Shown here: positions 1 through 8,191 of the stretch, piece after piece
Numbering within the stretch: position 1 is the first letter of the stretch
How the letters are laid out: each line of letters begins with the position of its first letter
Assembly (NCBI GenBank): GCA_000381565.1
Contig: KB906725.1
Coordinates: 1,567,731 to 1,631,730, forward strand
Source of the DNA: Oxalobacteraceae bacterium AB_14
GTDB taxonomy: Bacteria > Pseudomonadota > Gammaproteobacteria > Burkholderiales > Burkholderiaceae_D
Direction of reading: 5' to 3'
Length of the DNA: 64,000 nucleotides
Program-made: the position numbers and the translations under genes
The notes under the pieces: generated by a model
The model's input: the letters and a program-made list of their open reading frames with translations, nothing else
Database searches by the model: none
Told to the model about the DNA's origin: nothing

Positions 1-966
1 GAGGAATGCGGCATGCCGGAAGGCGTGTTCTCGATGCTGATCGGCTCCGGCCAGACCATCGGCCAGGACCTGGTCAGCCATCCTGCGATCAAGGCCGTCG
101 GCTTCACCGGTTCGCGTTCGGGCGGCCTGGCGTTGATGCGCACCGCCGCCGCGCGCAAGGAACCGATCCCGGTCTACGCTGAAATGAGCTCGATCAATCC
201 GGTCTTCCTGCTGCCGGGCGCACTGGATAACGCCAAGCTGCCGCAAGCCTTCGCCGATTCGCTGACCTTGGGCTCGGGCCAGTTCTGCACCAACCCCGGC
301 ATGCTGGTCGGCCTGAAGAGCGACAAGCTGCAAGCCTTCGTCGCCGCCGTGTCGGGCACGCTGGGCGCGAAAAATGCGACGACCATGCTGACCCCCGGCA
401 TCCACAAGGCTTATGTCTCCGGCGTCAGCGGCCTGGCCGCCATCGACGGCGTGCAGCAGGTCGCCGCCGGCCAGGGGACGGACGCCCCGTGCGCTGCGCA
501 AGCCTTCCTGTACCAGGTGGACGCCAAGTCCTTCCTGACCAACACCGCGCTGGAAGGCGAGATCTTCGGACCAACCTCGCTGCTGGTGGTCTGCGACGAT
601 GAAGCGCAGATGCTGGCCGTGGCCGAACACGTGGAAGGCCAGCTGACCGCTGCCGTCCACGCCACCGCCGACGACCGCGAACTGGCCGCGCGCCTGATGC
701 CTACGCTGGAACGCAAGGTGGGCCGCATCCTGTTCAACGGCTTCGGCACCGGCGTGGAAGTGTCGCACGCGATGGTGCACGGCGGCCCGTTCCCGTCGAC
801 CTCCGACAGCCGCACGACGTCGGTCGGCGCTTCGGCCATCGACCGCTTCCTGCGTCCAGTGTGCTACCAGGATGTGCCGTCGTACCTGCTGCCTGAGTCG
901 CTGGCTGACGCCAATCCGCAAAACATTCCGCGTGTCGTCAACGGCGACCTGGCATGGAACGCCTAA
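1..966 (+). CDS. Aldehyde dehydrogenase (NADP+), probable alpha-ketoglutarate semialdehyde dehydrogenase, C-terminal part
   Basis: The reading frame is open from the first base, so only the last ~321 residues of a roughly 520-residue protein are present. GQFCTNPG carries the likely catalytic Cys at visible residue 96, and YAEMSSINPVFLLPG resembles the ALDH branch that oxidises alpha-ketoglutarate semialdehyde to alpha-ketoglutarate in oxidative pentose and uronate pathways. The stop lies inside the downstream SMP-30 lactonase gene (13-nt overlap), so the two are co-transcribed. With udh and garD 13-15 kb away, the natural role is the final step of galacturonate/galactarate breakdown. Substrate is inferred from family and context; a pentose role is also possible. 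Confidence 0.88.
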   Translation, partial: EECGMPEGVFSMLIGSGQTIGQDLVSHPAIKAVGFTGSRSGGLALMRTAAARKEPIPVYAEMSSINPVFLLPGALDNAKLPQAFADSLTLGSGQFCTNPGMLVGLKSDKLQAFVAAVSGTLGAKNATTMLTPGIHKAYVSGVSGLAAIDGVQQVAAGQGTDAPCAAQAFLYQVDAKSFLTNTALEGEIFGPTSLLVVCDDEAQMLAVAEHVEGQLTAAVHATADDRELAARLMPTLERKVGRILFNGFGTGVEVSHAMVHGGPFPSTSDSRTTSVGASAIDRFLRPVCYQDVPSYLLPESLADANPQNIPRVVNGDLAWNA

Positions 967-1832
967 GCGACATACGCTGCACGGTGGGCGAAAGCCCGAC
1001 GTGGAGCGTGGCGGAATCGGCCTGGTACTGGGTCGATATTCCCGCCAAACGCGTTTGGCGCCTGGACGGCGCCAGCGGCGCGGCGCGCTTCTGGACCACC
1101 ACCGAAATGGTCGCCTGCGTGGCGGCCAGGGCGGGCGGTGGGCTGATCGCCGGCATGGAGACGGGCATCTTCAGCCTGGAACTGGGCGAGGCGGAAGCCG
1201 CGGTCCAGACCAGGCTGGCGGCGCCCGCCGCCGGGCTGGGCGAGGGCATGCGCTTCAACGACGGCCGCTGCGACCGTCAGGGGCGCTTCTGGAGCGGCAC
1301 CATGTTCATGGATATGTCGGCCGCACGCGCGGTCGGCGAGCTGTATCGCTATGATGCGGTGCGCGGCATTTCGGCGCCGGTGGTGTCGGAGCTGCTTACG
1401 CAAAACGGCCTGGCGTTCTCGCCGGACGGCCGCACCATGTACCTGTCGGATTCGCATCCGGCGCGGCGCAGGGTGTGGGCGTTCGATTACGACGTAGCCG
1501 ACGGCGTGCCGTCCAACCGCCGCGTGTTTGCGGACATGTCGACGTATGTGGGCCGTCCCGACGGCGCCGCCATCGACAGCGACGGTTGCTACTGGATCTG
1601 CGCTAACGACGGCGGCTGCGTGCTGCGCTTCACGCCGGACGGCAAGCTGGATCGCCGCATCGACGTGCCGATGCTCAAACCGGCCATGTGCTCGTTCGGC
1701 GGCAAGGATCTGGATACGCTGATGGTGACGTCCATCGTCTCCGGCAAGCCTGAGGACGCGGAGTGGGGCGGCGCAGTCGCGCTGCTGCGGCCCGGCGTTC
1801 AAGGCGTGGCGGAAACGCCGTTCGGCCTGTAA
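954..1832 (+). CDS. SMP-30/gluconolactonase family sugar lactonase
   Basis: A 292-residue beta-propeller lactonase of the SMP-30/regucalcin family. GESPTW near residue 13 holds the metal-binding Glu; LTQNGLAFSPDG and GRPDGAAIDSDG supply further typical ligand and active-site segments. No signal peptide is seen, so it is cytoplasmic. The start overlaps the end of the dehydrogenase gene by 13 nt, and the stop (TAATG) is shared with the next start, so it is the middle of a three-gene unit. In this locus it would hydrolyse a sugar-acid lactone, either the galactaro-lactone made by uronate dehydrogenase or an arabinono/xylono-lactone. The family alone does not settle which. Confidence 0.88.
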   Translation: MERLSDIRCTVGESPTWSVAESAWYWVDIPAKRVWRLDGASGAARFWTTTEMVACVAARAGGGLIAGMETGIFSLELGEAEAAVQTRLAAPAAGLGEGMRFNDGRCDRQGRFWSGTMFMDMSAARAVGELYRYDAVRGISAPVVSELLTQNGLAFSPDGRTMYLSDSHPARRRVWAFDYDVADGVPSNRRVFADMSTYVGRPDGAAIDSDGCYWICANDGGCVLRFTPDGKLDRRIDVPMLKPAMCSFGGKDLDTLMVTSIVSGKPEDAEWGGAVALLRPGVQGVAETPFGL

Positions 1833-2292
1833 TGAAGGGGCAGATGCTGAACAGGCTTCTGCCCTTTCTGTTTGCGGCCTTGCTGGCCGCCTGTGGCGCC
1901 GCACCGGTGGCGTCGCCGTGGATGCCCGACCTGGGCAACGGCCAGTATCAAAAACCGGTGCTGCACGCCGACTATCCGATCCCGACGCGATCCGCGTCGG
2001 CGACATGTACTACCTGACTTCCTCCAGCTTCAACAACGCCCCCGGCCTGCCCGGCAAGTTCTGGATCTTCTATCCCGATCCTGATTTCGGCGGCGAGGAC
2101 GTGGAGGGCAAAGGCATGGGGCAGCCGGTGCTGCAATATCGCAAGCCGGTGGCGGGGCGCGCCGCCACGGCGCCTGCCATCTTAGGCAAGCCCTTCATCG
2201 CCCGCATGGGCCGCTGGGTAGGCGCGCAAATGGGCCTGTTCGTCACCAACGGCGGCCATGCCGACATCGACTATTTTCGCGTCACTCCATAG
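1832..2292 (+). pseudogene. Decayed GH43 beta-xylosidase/arabinosidase remnant
   Basis: The gene starts translationally coupled to the lactonase (TAATG) with a lipoprotein signal (LLAAC) and the GH43 opening QKPVLHADYP. The next residues, DPDAIRVGDMYYLTSSSF, are in another frame: one base is missing around position 1978 (TATCCGATCCC where TATCCGGATCCC would restore the frame). Shortly after, at GLPGKFWIFYPDPDFG, the protein jumps to later parts of the family, and it ends with a C-terminal sandwich-like segment WVGAQMGLFVTNGGHADIDYF. Only about 150 codons remain of a family that usually spans about 550, so most of the catalytic and accessory domain is deleted. It is almost certainly non-functional. 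Confidence 0.8.
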
Positions 2293-2293
2293 C

Positions 2294-2779
2294 TTATTGC
2301 TTCTTCAGCACCAGCTTGAACTGCGTGACCCATTTATCCTTGATGTTCATTTCGCTGAAGGCCTCGTAGGCGTCCGTGCCTGCGGGCGTCCAGCGGGCGC
2401 GATAGGTGAGGGACTGGCCGTCGGCGACGTATTGCGTGACGGGGAATTCCAGGCCGGTGGCGGTCGGCGTCATCGTGCCGCGGCTGTAGCCGCCGCCGTT
2501 TTCCACATACAGGAACGCCACCTGCCTGGCCGCTGAATCGTAGTAGTAGATCGTCTCGCCGACATAGTCCGGCTTGCCCGGCGTGCGCACCGTGTGCACG
2601 TCGCGCAGCACATTGCCGTTGTATTGCCACTGGAAGCAATGCTCGTCGCTCTGCTTACCTTCCGGGAAGTCGCCCTTCCAGCAATGCCCGGCCAGGAAGG
2701 CCAGCGGCTTGAGCGCCTCGACGGGCGCCGCCTGCGCGGCGGCGGAAGACAACAACAGCAGCGTCAATATTGGTCGCAT
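2294..2779 (-). CDS. Secreted hypothetical protein, lipocalin/DUF1579-like size and fold signals
   Basis: 161 residues with a clear signal peptide (MRPILTLLLLSSAAAQA). The mature part begins with FLAGHCWKGDF and is rich in beta-strand patterns, as in small periplasmic lipid- or ligand-binding proteins whose motif is LxGxW near the N-terminus. It ends two bases from the GH43 remnant (convergent) and starts 80 nt downstream of the GH28 gene on the same strand, with GGAG as ribosome site, so it may be the last gene of the pectinase operon. Function is not recognised. Confidence 0.7.
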   Translation of the reverse strand: MRPILTLLLLSSAAAQAAPVEALKPLAFLAGHCWKGDFPEGKQSDEHCFQWQYNGNVLRDVHTVRTPGKPDYVGETIYYYDSAARQVAFLYVENGGGYSRGTMTPTATGLEFPVTQYVADGQSLTYRARWTPAGTDAYEAFSEMNIKDKWVTQFKLVLKKQ

Positions 2780-2859
2780 GGCGGACTCCGGACGTGTAAG
2801 TCACGCCAGTATAGGCGAATCCAGATCGCCGTTATCAAATGGCGCCGGCGCCACCCTGC

Positions 2860-4704
2860 TCAGGTGGACAGCGTAGCGTTGTGCACCTTGCCGCCGATGG
2901 TGACGTTCTTCAGCGTCAGGCCTTGCACGTTGTAGAGGTACCAGGGCTGCGCCATGTTGGCGGGCAGGCCGAAGTCGCAGTCGGTGATGGTGACGTCGGT
3001 GACGGGAACGACGGCCGGCATCGGCGGCGGGCCGTTGTAGTCCGACGCCACCGGCCCGAGTATCACGATGGCCTGGTAGCACGACACCACCGTTCCATCC
3101 TTGGTCTTGACGTTGCCGACCTTGACGTTGGAGATGTGGACGTTGCTGACCACCGGCGGCCGCGTGCGGACGTTGTCGCTGAGCGGCGTGTAGTCGCAAT
3201 CGAAGGTGACGATGGCGCCGGCCGCCGTGGCGACGGTCTTCGATTGTATCGGCGATCCGGGCAGCGACGCATAGAACGAAGGGCTGGTTTGCACGCCGTT
3301 CGGTATCGAGATGTCGCGCACATGGAAGTTGCGCAGGTAGCCGCCGCGATTGAGGTTGGTCTTCAGGCGGATCGCCGTGTTCAAGGGATTGGTGGCCCAG
3401 TTGATGTTCTGGAAAACCAGCTTTTGCGCGAAGACGTTCTGGATGCCGCCCGCCATCTCGCTGCCCAGCGTGACGGCGCCGTGGCCGCTCTGCATGGTGC
3501 AGTTCTGGATCACGATGTTTTGCGACGGGCCGTACTGCGTATCGAGATCCTTGCCAGCCTTGATGGCGATGCAGTCGTCGCCGGTGTCGAAGGTGCAGCC
3601 GTCGATCAACACATGGTCGCACGCCTCCGGATCGAAGCCGTCGCTGTTGGGACCCAGGCTCTCGCAGTGGACCTTGCGGATGACGATGTTGCGGCAATGG
3701 ACAGGGTGGTGCTGCCAGAACGGCGTGTGCGTGACGTGGTAGCCTTCCAGCAGCACGTTGGTGCAGCCGATCAGCTGTATCATCGGCGGCCGCAGGAAGT
3801 GGCCCAGGCCGAACACGCGCCGGGACAGCGGCACGCCCGCTTCCGACAGCGCCGGCAGGTATTGCGCGTCCGCGCGCCAGCGGGCGCCTTCGCCTTGTAT
3901 CAGCTGGCGTTCGGCCTCGGTCAGTCGCGGTGCGATGGTGGACAGCGACTCGGCGTTCAGCGGGTTCTCGGTATTCTCCGACATCTTCCCCTTGGTGAAA
4001 TTGGGCGTCGATCCTTGCGCCACGGCGTTCAGCGTTTTGAGCTTGCCCTTCCAGGTCCACCAGCAGTCGCCCTGTTCGTTGAACGGCACACCGCCTTGGC
4101 CGTTCAGGGTGCTGGTCCAGTCGTCGCCGGTCAGGGCGATGTTGTCCTGGCCGTAGGCGTAGATCATCGACGAGAAGTTCAGGCAGTCGTTGCTCTGCCA
4201 GCGCGAGATCGTCAGCTTGCCTTGTTTGCCGCAATCGATGTCGCCGTACTTGGCGTAGTCGGCCGGGTTGTTGCTGAAGTAGATCTGCGCGCCGGCGCTC
4301 AGGTGCAGGTTCACGTTCGACAGCAGCACGACAGGGCCGGCGCAGTACCAGTTCCCGGCGGGGACCAGCACGCGGCCGCCGCCTGCCTCGTGGCAGGCTT
4401 TGATGGCGGCCTTGAAGGCGGGGTAGCAGTCGTTCGATCCGGCGGCCGGGGTATCGACGGTGTCCTGTTCCTCGAACGAGATCCAGGCCTTGACCCTGGC
4501 CGTCTTGCAGGTTTGCGCGCCGTAGGCGGTGATGACGAAGTCCTGCTTGCGGAACGTGAGCGGCCGCGCGACGCGGTCGATGATGGCTTGCGCTTGCAGC
4601 CAGGGATCGGGCGCGGTGGTGGCGCGCGCCGGCATGCCGAGCGAAAGGCCGGCGGCGGCCGGCAGGGCTTTCATCAGGCTGCGGCGCTGGGTGTTGATAG
4701 TCAT
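2860..4704 (-). CDS. Tat-exported GH28 polygalacturonase (copy A)
   Basis: Hydrolyses alpha-1,4 galacturonan in the periplasm or outside the cell. The start at 4704 is preferred over 4722 because TAAGGAA, overlapping the upstream stop, sits 7 nt before it. The N-terminus QRRSLMK followed by a hydrophobic stretch is a twin-arginine signal. The GH28 catalytic series is complete: NSDGFDP (about residue 355), GDDCIAI (about 377), GHGA (about 407) and RLKT (about 446). About 614 residues, longer than minimal polygalacturonases, with extra N-terminal sequence shared with copy B. It lies 10 nt after the GH28-CE8 fusion. Endo or exo mode cannot be told from sequence. Confidence 0.92.
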   Translation of the reverse strand: MTINTQRRSLMKALPAAAGLSLGMPARATTAPDPWLQAQAIIDRVARPLTFRKQDFVITAYGAQTCKTARVKAWISFEEQDTVDTPAAGSNDCYPAFKAAIKACHEAGGGRVLVPAGNWYCAGPVVLLSNVNLHLSAGAQIYFSNNPADYAKYGDIDCGKQGKLTISRWQSNDCLNFSSMIYAYGQDNIALTGDDWTSTLNGQGGVPFNEQGDCWWTWKGKLKTLNAVAQGSTPNFTKGKMSENTENPLNAESLSTIAPRLTEAERQLIQGEGARWRADAQYLPALSEAGVPLSRRVFGLGHFLRPPMIQLIGCTNVLLEGYHVTHTPFWQHHPVHCRNIVIRKVHCESLGPNSDGFDPEACDHVLIDGCTFDTGDDCIAIKAGKDLDTQYGPSQNIVIQNCTMQSGHGAVTLGSEMAGGIQNVFAQKLVFQNINWATNPLNTAIRLKTNLNRGGYLRNFHVRDISIPNGVQTSPSFYASLPGSPIQSKTVATAAGAIVTFDCDYTPLSDNVRTRPPVVSNVHISNVKVGNVKTKDGTVVSCYQAIVILGPVASDYNGPPPMPAVVPVTDVTITDCDFGLPANMAQPWYLYNVQGLTLKNVTIGGKVHNATLST

Positions 4705-4714
4705 GCGGTATTCC

Positions 4715-7342
4715 TTATTCATCCGAATTGTTGAACTCGCCGAGGAAGACTTCCGCCGGCGATGGCTTTGCGGTGTAGCCGAGATCCTTGACGGGATCGA
4801 TGCCGGCTTTAATCAGGTTGTTCCAATGGTCGTCGGAGTTGTATTGGGCAGGGCGGTAGGCCAGCGTGCCTTTCTTGTTCCAGTCCGACCACGGCGCCGC
4901 GCGGTTGATGTGCGATCCGATGCGCGAATTCATGACGACCATTTTTCCGACCGCCTCCAGCGAGTTCCTGGCGACTGTGCCTTTCGGCGCCAGATAGCCG
5001 TTGGCGGGGCCGAAGATGCAGGCATAGCCGTCGACAGGGACTTTGCCGTAGGGCGTGCAGCGCGAGTTGTGGAACCATTGGCGCAGCAGATAGAACGCCC
5101 CAGCGCCGGCGTTGGGCGAGCCGTCGTGCGTGAAGTGGCAGTTGTCGAAGACGAAGCCGTAGCGCGTTTTGACGTGCGTGTCCGGCGCGGCGGCGTAGGA
5201 CAGGCCGCGGTCGCCCAGCGATCTGATCTCGGTCTGGTGGAAGTAGGCGGTGCCGTCGCCGAAAATGAAATCGACGTCGCCTTCGATGTAGGACTTGTTG
5301 AAGAAACTGCGCGAAGTATTTGCGATCTGCGGAGCCCTGAGGTACAGCGTGTCCTGGAAACCGATCAGGCGGATATCTTCGAACTGCGCCTTGTCGGCGC
5401 CGTCCACTTGCAGCGCCAGCGCCTGGTGGTGGATGTTGTTGACGTTGGGGAGCGCTTCGGCGCGGGCGTTGCCGGTGTCTTTGTTGTAGGCGTTTTCGAA
5501 CGTCAGGTTGCGTGCCTGGAAGCCGTTGTCCTGCACCCAGACGGTGGCGGTGCCGAAGGTGCCGATCTGGGCGCGGTCCTTGATGGTCGCGTACATCGCT
5601 TGCACCGCCGGAGCGGCCTTGGCGAATTGCGCATCGTATTGCCTGGTATAGTCGGCGCCGGTGTTGGAGGCGTCCAGCCGGGCGGTGATCTTGGTGGCGC
5701 CAGCGTCCTTGCCTTCGCCGTACATGGTGATCGGCGCGGCGGAGGCGGGGATGTAGACCAGCTCCTGGTAGATGCCCGGTTTGAGCAGCAGGTAAAGGCG
5801 CTTGGCAGGATGGACCTTGCTGTCGGCGACCGCGCGGCTGACGGCTTCCTGCACGGTGTTGAACGCCCTGACGCCGTCGGCCTTCGCGGATTTGTCGACG
5901 ACGTAGTCGGGCGTGAAGGCTGCGCCCTTCGCCAGCGGATCGGACAACGGGTCCCACGGATCGATGGTTTCGCTGCCGGCGGCGCCGACGTATTTCAGCA
6001 CTTCGCTGTAGGCGTATTGCCTGGACTGGTCGACGCTGAGTTGCGGGCGCGTTGCCGCTGTTGTGGAAGCGGGGAAGGCTGTGAAACGGTCGGCGCAGGT
6101 GGCCGGCGGTGCGGCGCTGATTTCGCCGGTGAGGCTGGCGAATTCAATCTTCCTGTCCGCCTTGCCGGCGATGCCGACGTCGTGCAGCGTCGCCTGTAGC
6201 GGATGCCGCTCGTCGTAGCCTTGCATGATGACGCGCCCCGGCGTGACGCCATACACGCCGTCGAAGACGATGTTGGTGTAGACCGGCACCTGCGTGCCTT
6301 CCGCATGCGGGTTGTAGTGGGTGCTGATGTCTATCGGCGCCTTGACGTCCCGCAGGCAGACGTTCCTGTAGCTGACCTGGTCCACCACGCCGCCGCGCGA
6401 GAGGTCGCTCTTGATGCGCAGGCCGGAGGTGGTGCCGTCCATGCTCAAGTCATCGACCAGCACGCGCCGCACGCCGCCATTGGTCTCGCTGCCGATGGAC
6501 ATGCCATGGCCGCTGTAGAAGTGATTGTGCAGGATGGAGATGTTCTCCGTCGGTCCGTTGTTGCCGGCCTTGATGGCGACATTGTCGTCGCCGGTGCGGA
6601 TATGGCTGTAGGCGATGGTGATGTTGCGCGACGAGATGGGATCGATGCCATCGGTGTTGCGCGCGGTGGCCGGCGTATCGATGCGCATGCCCCAGGCGGT
6701 GAAGCCGTCCACGTTGTTCAACGTGACGTGGAAGTTGGGCGAATTGCGCAACGTGATTTTGTGCAGCGTGAAATCCTGCGAGCCGGTGACTTCGATCAGG
6801 CGCGGCACATTCTGGCGCGCGTCCTCCTTTTGTGCGCGGCGGGCCAGCTGCCACCAGGATTCCTTGCCGCCATCGACCACGTGGCCGCCCTGGCCGTCGA
6901 TGCTGCCTTCTCCGTAGATGCCGCTGCCCCTGGTCTTGTCGGCCGTGATGAAAGGCTTGCAGCCTTTGCCCCGCTTGTCGACGGTGCCGCAAGTGCCGGC
7001 GCCACGATCAAATAGCTTGGGATTGGTGCTGGCGTACAGCGTGGTCGCGGCGTCGATCAGCAGGCTGACGCCGTTGCGTAGTGCGAGCGGGCCGGAGACG
7101 AAGCTGCGCTGGTCGTTTTGTGCCGACAGCCGCACCGCCTGGCCAGGTGCGCATAGTTCGATGGCGTGCTGGATGCGGACAGTATCGTCCTTGCCGGGCG
7201 CGTCGCCAGCTGCCACCAGTACCGCGCAGGACGCCGGCGCGACAGGTTCGACGACCTCGCGCATGTCCTGTGCTTGCGCGGCGCCGACGCCGGCTGCGGC
7301 CAGCAGTAAGGCGATGCCCGCGTTGGACAGACGCTTCGTCAT
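4715..7342 (-). CDS. Bifunctional GH28 polygalacturonase-CE8 pectin methylesterase fusion
   Basis: An 875-residue secreted protein with two enzymes in one chain. After the signal peptide (ALLLAAAGVGAAQAQ) comes a GH28 domain with NTDGIDP (about residue 231), GDDNVAI, GHGMSIGS and RIKS. From about residue 445 there is a CE8 pectinesterase domain with HHQALAL, GFQDTLYLR and DFIFGDGTAYF, which hold the expected Gln, Asp and Asp catalytic residues. The start at 7342 forms an ATGA overlap with the CE12 gene; a longer frame upstream is only the antisense-like shadow of that gene. De-methylation followed by chain cutting by one protein is an obvious advantage on esterified pectin. Confidence 0.93.
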   Translation of the reverse strand: MTKRLSNAGIALLLAAAGVGAAQAQDMREVVEPVAPASCAVLVAAGDAPGKDDTVRIQHAIELCAPGQAVRLSAQNDQRSFVSGPLALRNGVSLLIDAATTLYASTNPKLFDRGAGTCGTVDKRGKGCKPFITADKTRGSGIYGEGSIDGQGGHVVDGGKESWWQLARRAQKEDARQNVPRLIEVTGSQDFTLHKITLRNSPNFHVTLNNVDGFTAWGMRIDTPATARNTDGIDPISSRNITIAYSHIRTGDDNVAIKAGNNGPTENISILHNHFYSGHGMSIGSETNGGVRRVLVDDLSMDGTTSGLRIKSDLSRGGVVDQVSYRNVCLRDVKAPIDISTHYNPHAEGTQVPVYTNIVFDGVYGVTPGRVIMQGYDERHPLQATLHDVGIAGKADRKIEFASLTGEISAAPPATCADRFTAFPASTTAATRPQLSVDQSRQYAYSEVLKYVGAAGSETIDPWDPLSDPLAKGAAFTPDYVVDKSAKADGVRAFNTVQEAVSRAVADSKVHPAKRLYLLLKPGIYQELVYIPASAAPITMYGEGKDAGATKITARLDASNTGADYTRQYDAQFAKAAPAVQAMYATIKDRAQIGTFGTATVWVQDNGFQARNLTFENAYNKDTGNARAEALPNVNNIHHQALALQVDGADKAQFEDIRLIGFQDTLYLRAPQIANTSRSFFNKSYIEGDVDFIFGDGTAYFHQTEIRSLGDRGLSYAAAPDTHVKTRYGFVFDNCHFTHDGSPNAGAGAFYLLRQWFHNSRCTPYGKVPVDGYACIFGPANGYLAPKGTVARNSLEAVGKMVVMNSRIGSHINRAAPWSDWNKKGTLAYRPAQYNSDDHWNNLIKAGIDPVKDLGYTAKPSPAEVFLGEFNNSDE

Positions 7343-8133
7343 TGCTCGCTCTCTGGCTTGAACTGGCCGGCCGTTTCCGGCAAGGCGCGCTTCATCTCTT
7401 CCATCACCATGCGCGAGAAGTAGGCCGCGCCTTTGGCGCCAACGTGGGTGCGGTCGAAGGCGGATTTTGCGGCGCCAGCCACTTCCACCTTGCCGGCCGC
7501 CAGCGCGGACCCGGTGAACTTTTCGGGGCGCGGCGCCACGGCCAGCGTATCGGCTTCGTCCTCGCCCATCGCCTGCACCGCAGCGTAGCTGTCGGCGTTC
7601 AGGTCCAGCAGCGCGACGTGCTGCGCGGCTGCGGTGGCGCGGACCACATCTGCCCACGGCAGCAGGTTGTTTTCCAGGACCTTGTTGGTGAAGCTGCGGC
7701 GCGTCAGCGGTGTGACCAGCACCGGGATGCCGCCCAGCGCCTTCACTTCCTGCACGTAGCGCGTCATGTTGACCGGGAACTCGGTTTTCAGGTCGGTGGA
7801 GCGGCCCGGCTTGCCCGGCTGGTCGTTGTGGCCGAACTGGATCAGCACATAGGTGGCGCGGTAGGCTGCGGCGCCGCGCAGCAGGCCTTCCACTTCGTCC
7901 CAGCGGCCTTCGGCCCGGAAGCTGCCGGAGCTGCGGCCGCCCTTGGCCAGGTTGAGGCAGGTGTTGGCGCGGTTGATGCGCGCGCAGAACGCATCGCCAT
8001 AGCCGCTGCTGTTGGCCATGGTCGAATCGCCGACCAGGATGACGCGGATGGGTTTGGCGGGCGTTTCTGCGGCGTGCGGCGCGGTGCTTGTCATCATCAG
8101 GGCGGCGGCAAAGGTGAGGATCTGGAAGTTCAT
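7339..8133 (-). CDS. CE12 rhamnogalacturonan acetylesterase (SGNH hydrolase)
   Basis: Removes acetyl groups from pectin backbones. Of 264 residues, the first ~22 form a signal peptide (MNFQILTFAAALMMTSTAPHA). SGNH blocks are visible: GDST (nucleophile Ser about residue 34), QFGHND (block III) and DRTHVG near the C-terminus (Asp and His). The start at 8133 was chosen because residues before MNFQ are arginine-rich and run through the terminator of the preceding gene. The stop overlaps the fusion gene start by 4 nt. It lies between two GH28 genes, consistent with joint attack on acetylated pectin. Confidence 0.9.
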   Translation of the reverse strand: MNFQILTFAAALMMTSTAPHAAETPAKPIRVILVGDSTMANSSGYGDAFCARINRANTCLNLAKGGRSSGSFRAEGRWDEVEGLLRGAAAYRATYVLIQFGHNDQPGKPGRSTDLKTEFPVNMTRYVQEVKALGGIPVLVTPLTRRSFTNKVLENNLLPWADVVRATAAAQHVALLDLNADSYAAVQAMGEDEADTLAVAPRPEKFTGSALAAGKVEVAGAAKSAFDRTHVGAKGAAYFSRMVMEEMKRALPETAGQFKPESEQ

Positions 8134-8150
8134 GACGATATCCGGGGAAT

Positions 8151-8186
8151 AAAAAAAAGGCGCCGGCCGCGTCGCGGTCCGGCGCC
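8151..8186 (-). terminator. Intrinsic terminator after GH28 copy B, inside the pectinase operon
   Basis: On the minus strand a GC-rich hairpin (8-bp stem GGCGCCGG/CCGGCGCC extended by 4 bp across a single bulge, 3-nt loop) is followed directly by eight T residues. It lies 6 nt after the end of GH28 copy B and 18 nt before the CE12 start. It should stop or lower transcription into the CE12/GH28-CE8/GH28-A genes unless those have their own promoter or readthrough is wanted. Confidence 0.85.
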
Positions 8187-8191
8187 TGGAC

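Noticed and set aside
2839..4734. Long 631-codon plus-strand frame opposite GH28 copy A
   Set aside because: It mirrors the minus-strand gene, has repetitive Val/Gly/Asp/Arg composition typical of antisense frames in GC-rich DNA, and no domain or ribosome site.
7343..7657. 105-codon N-terminal extension of the GH28-CE8 fusion
   Set aside because: It lies entirely inside the CE12 gene in another frame, is Arg-rich, and would hide the signal peptide that starts at 7342.
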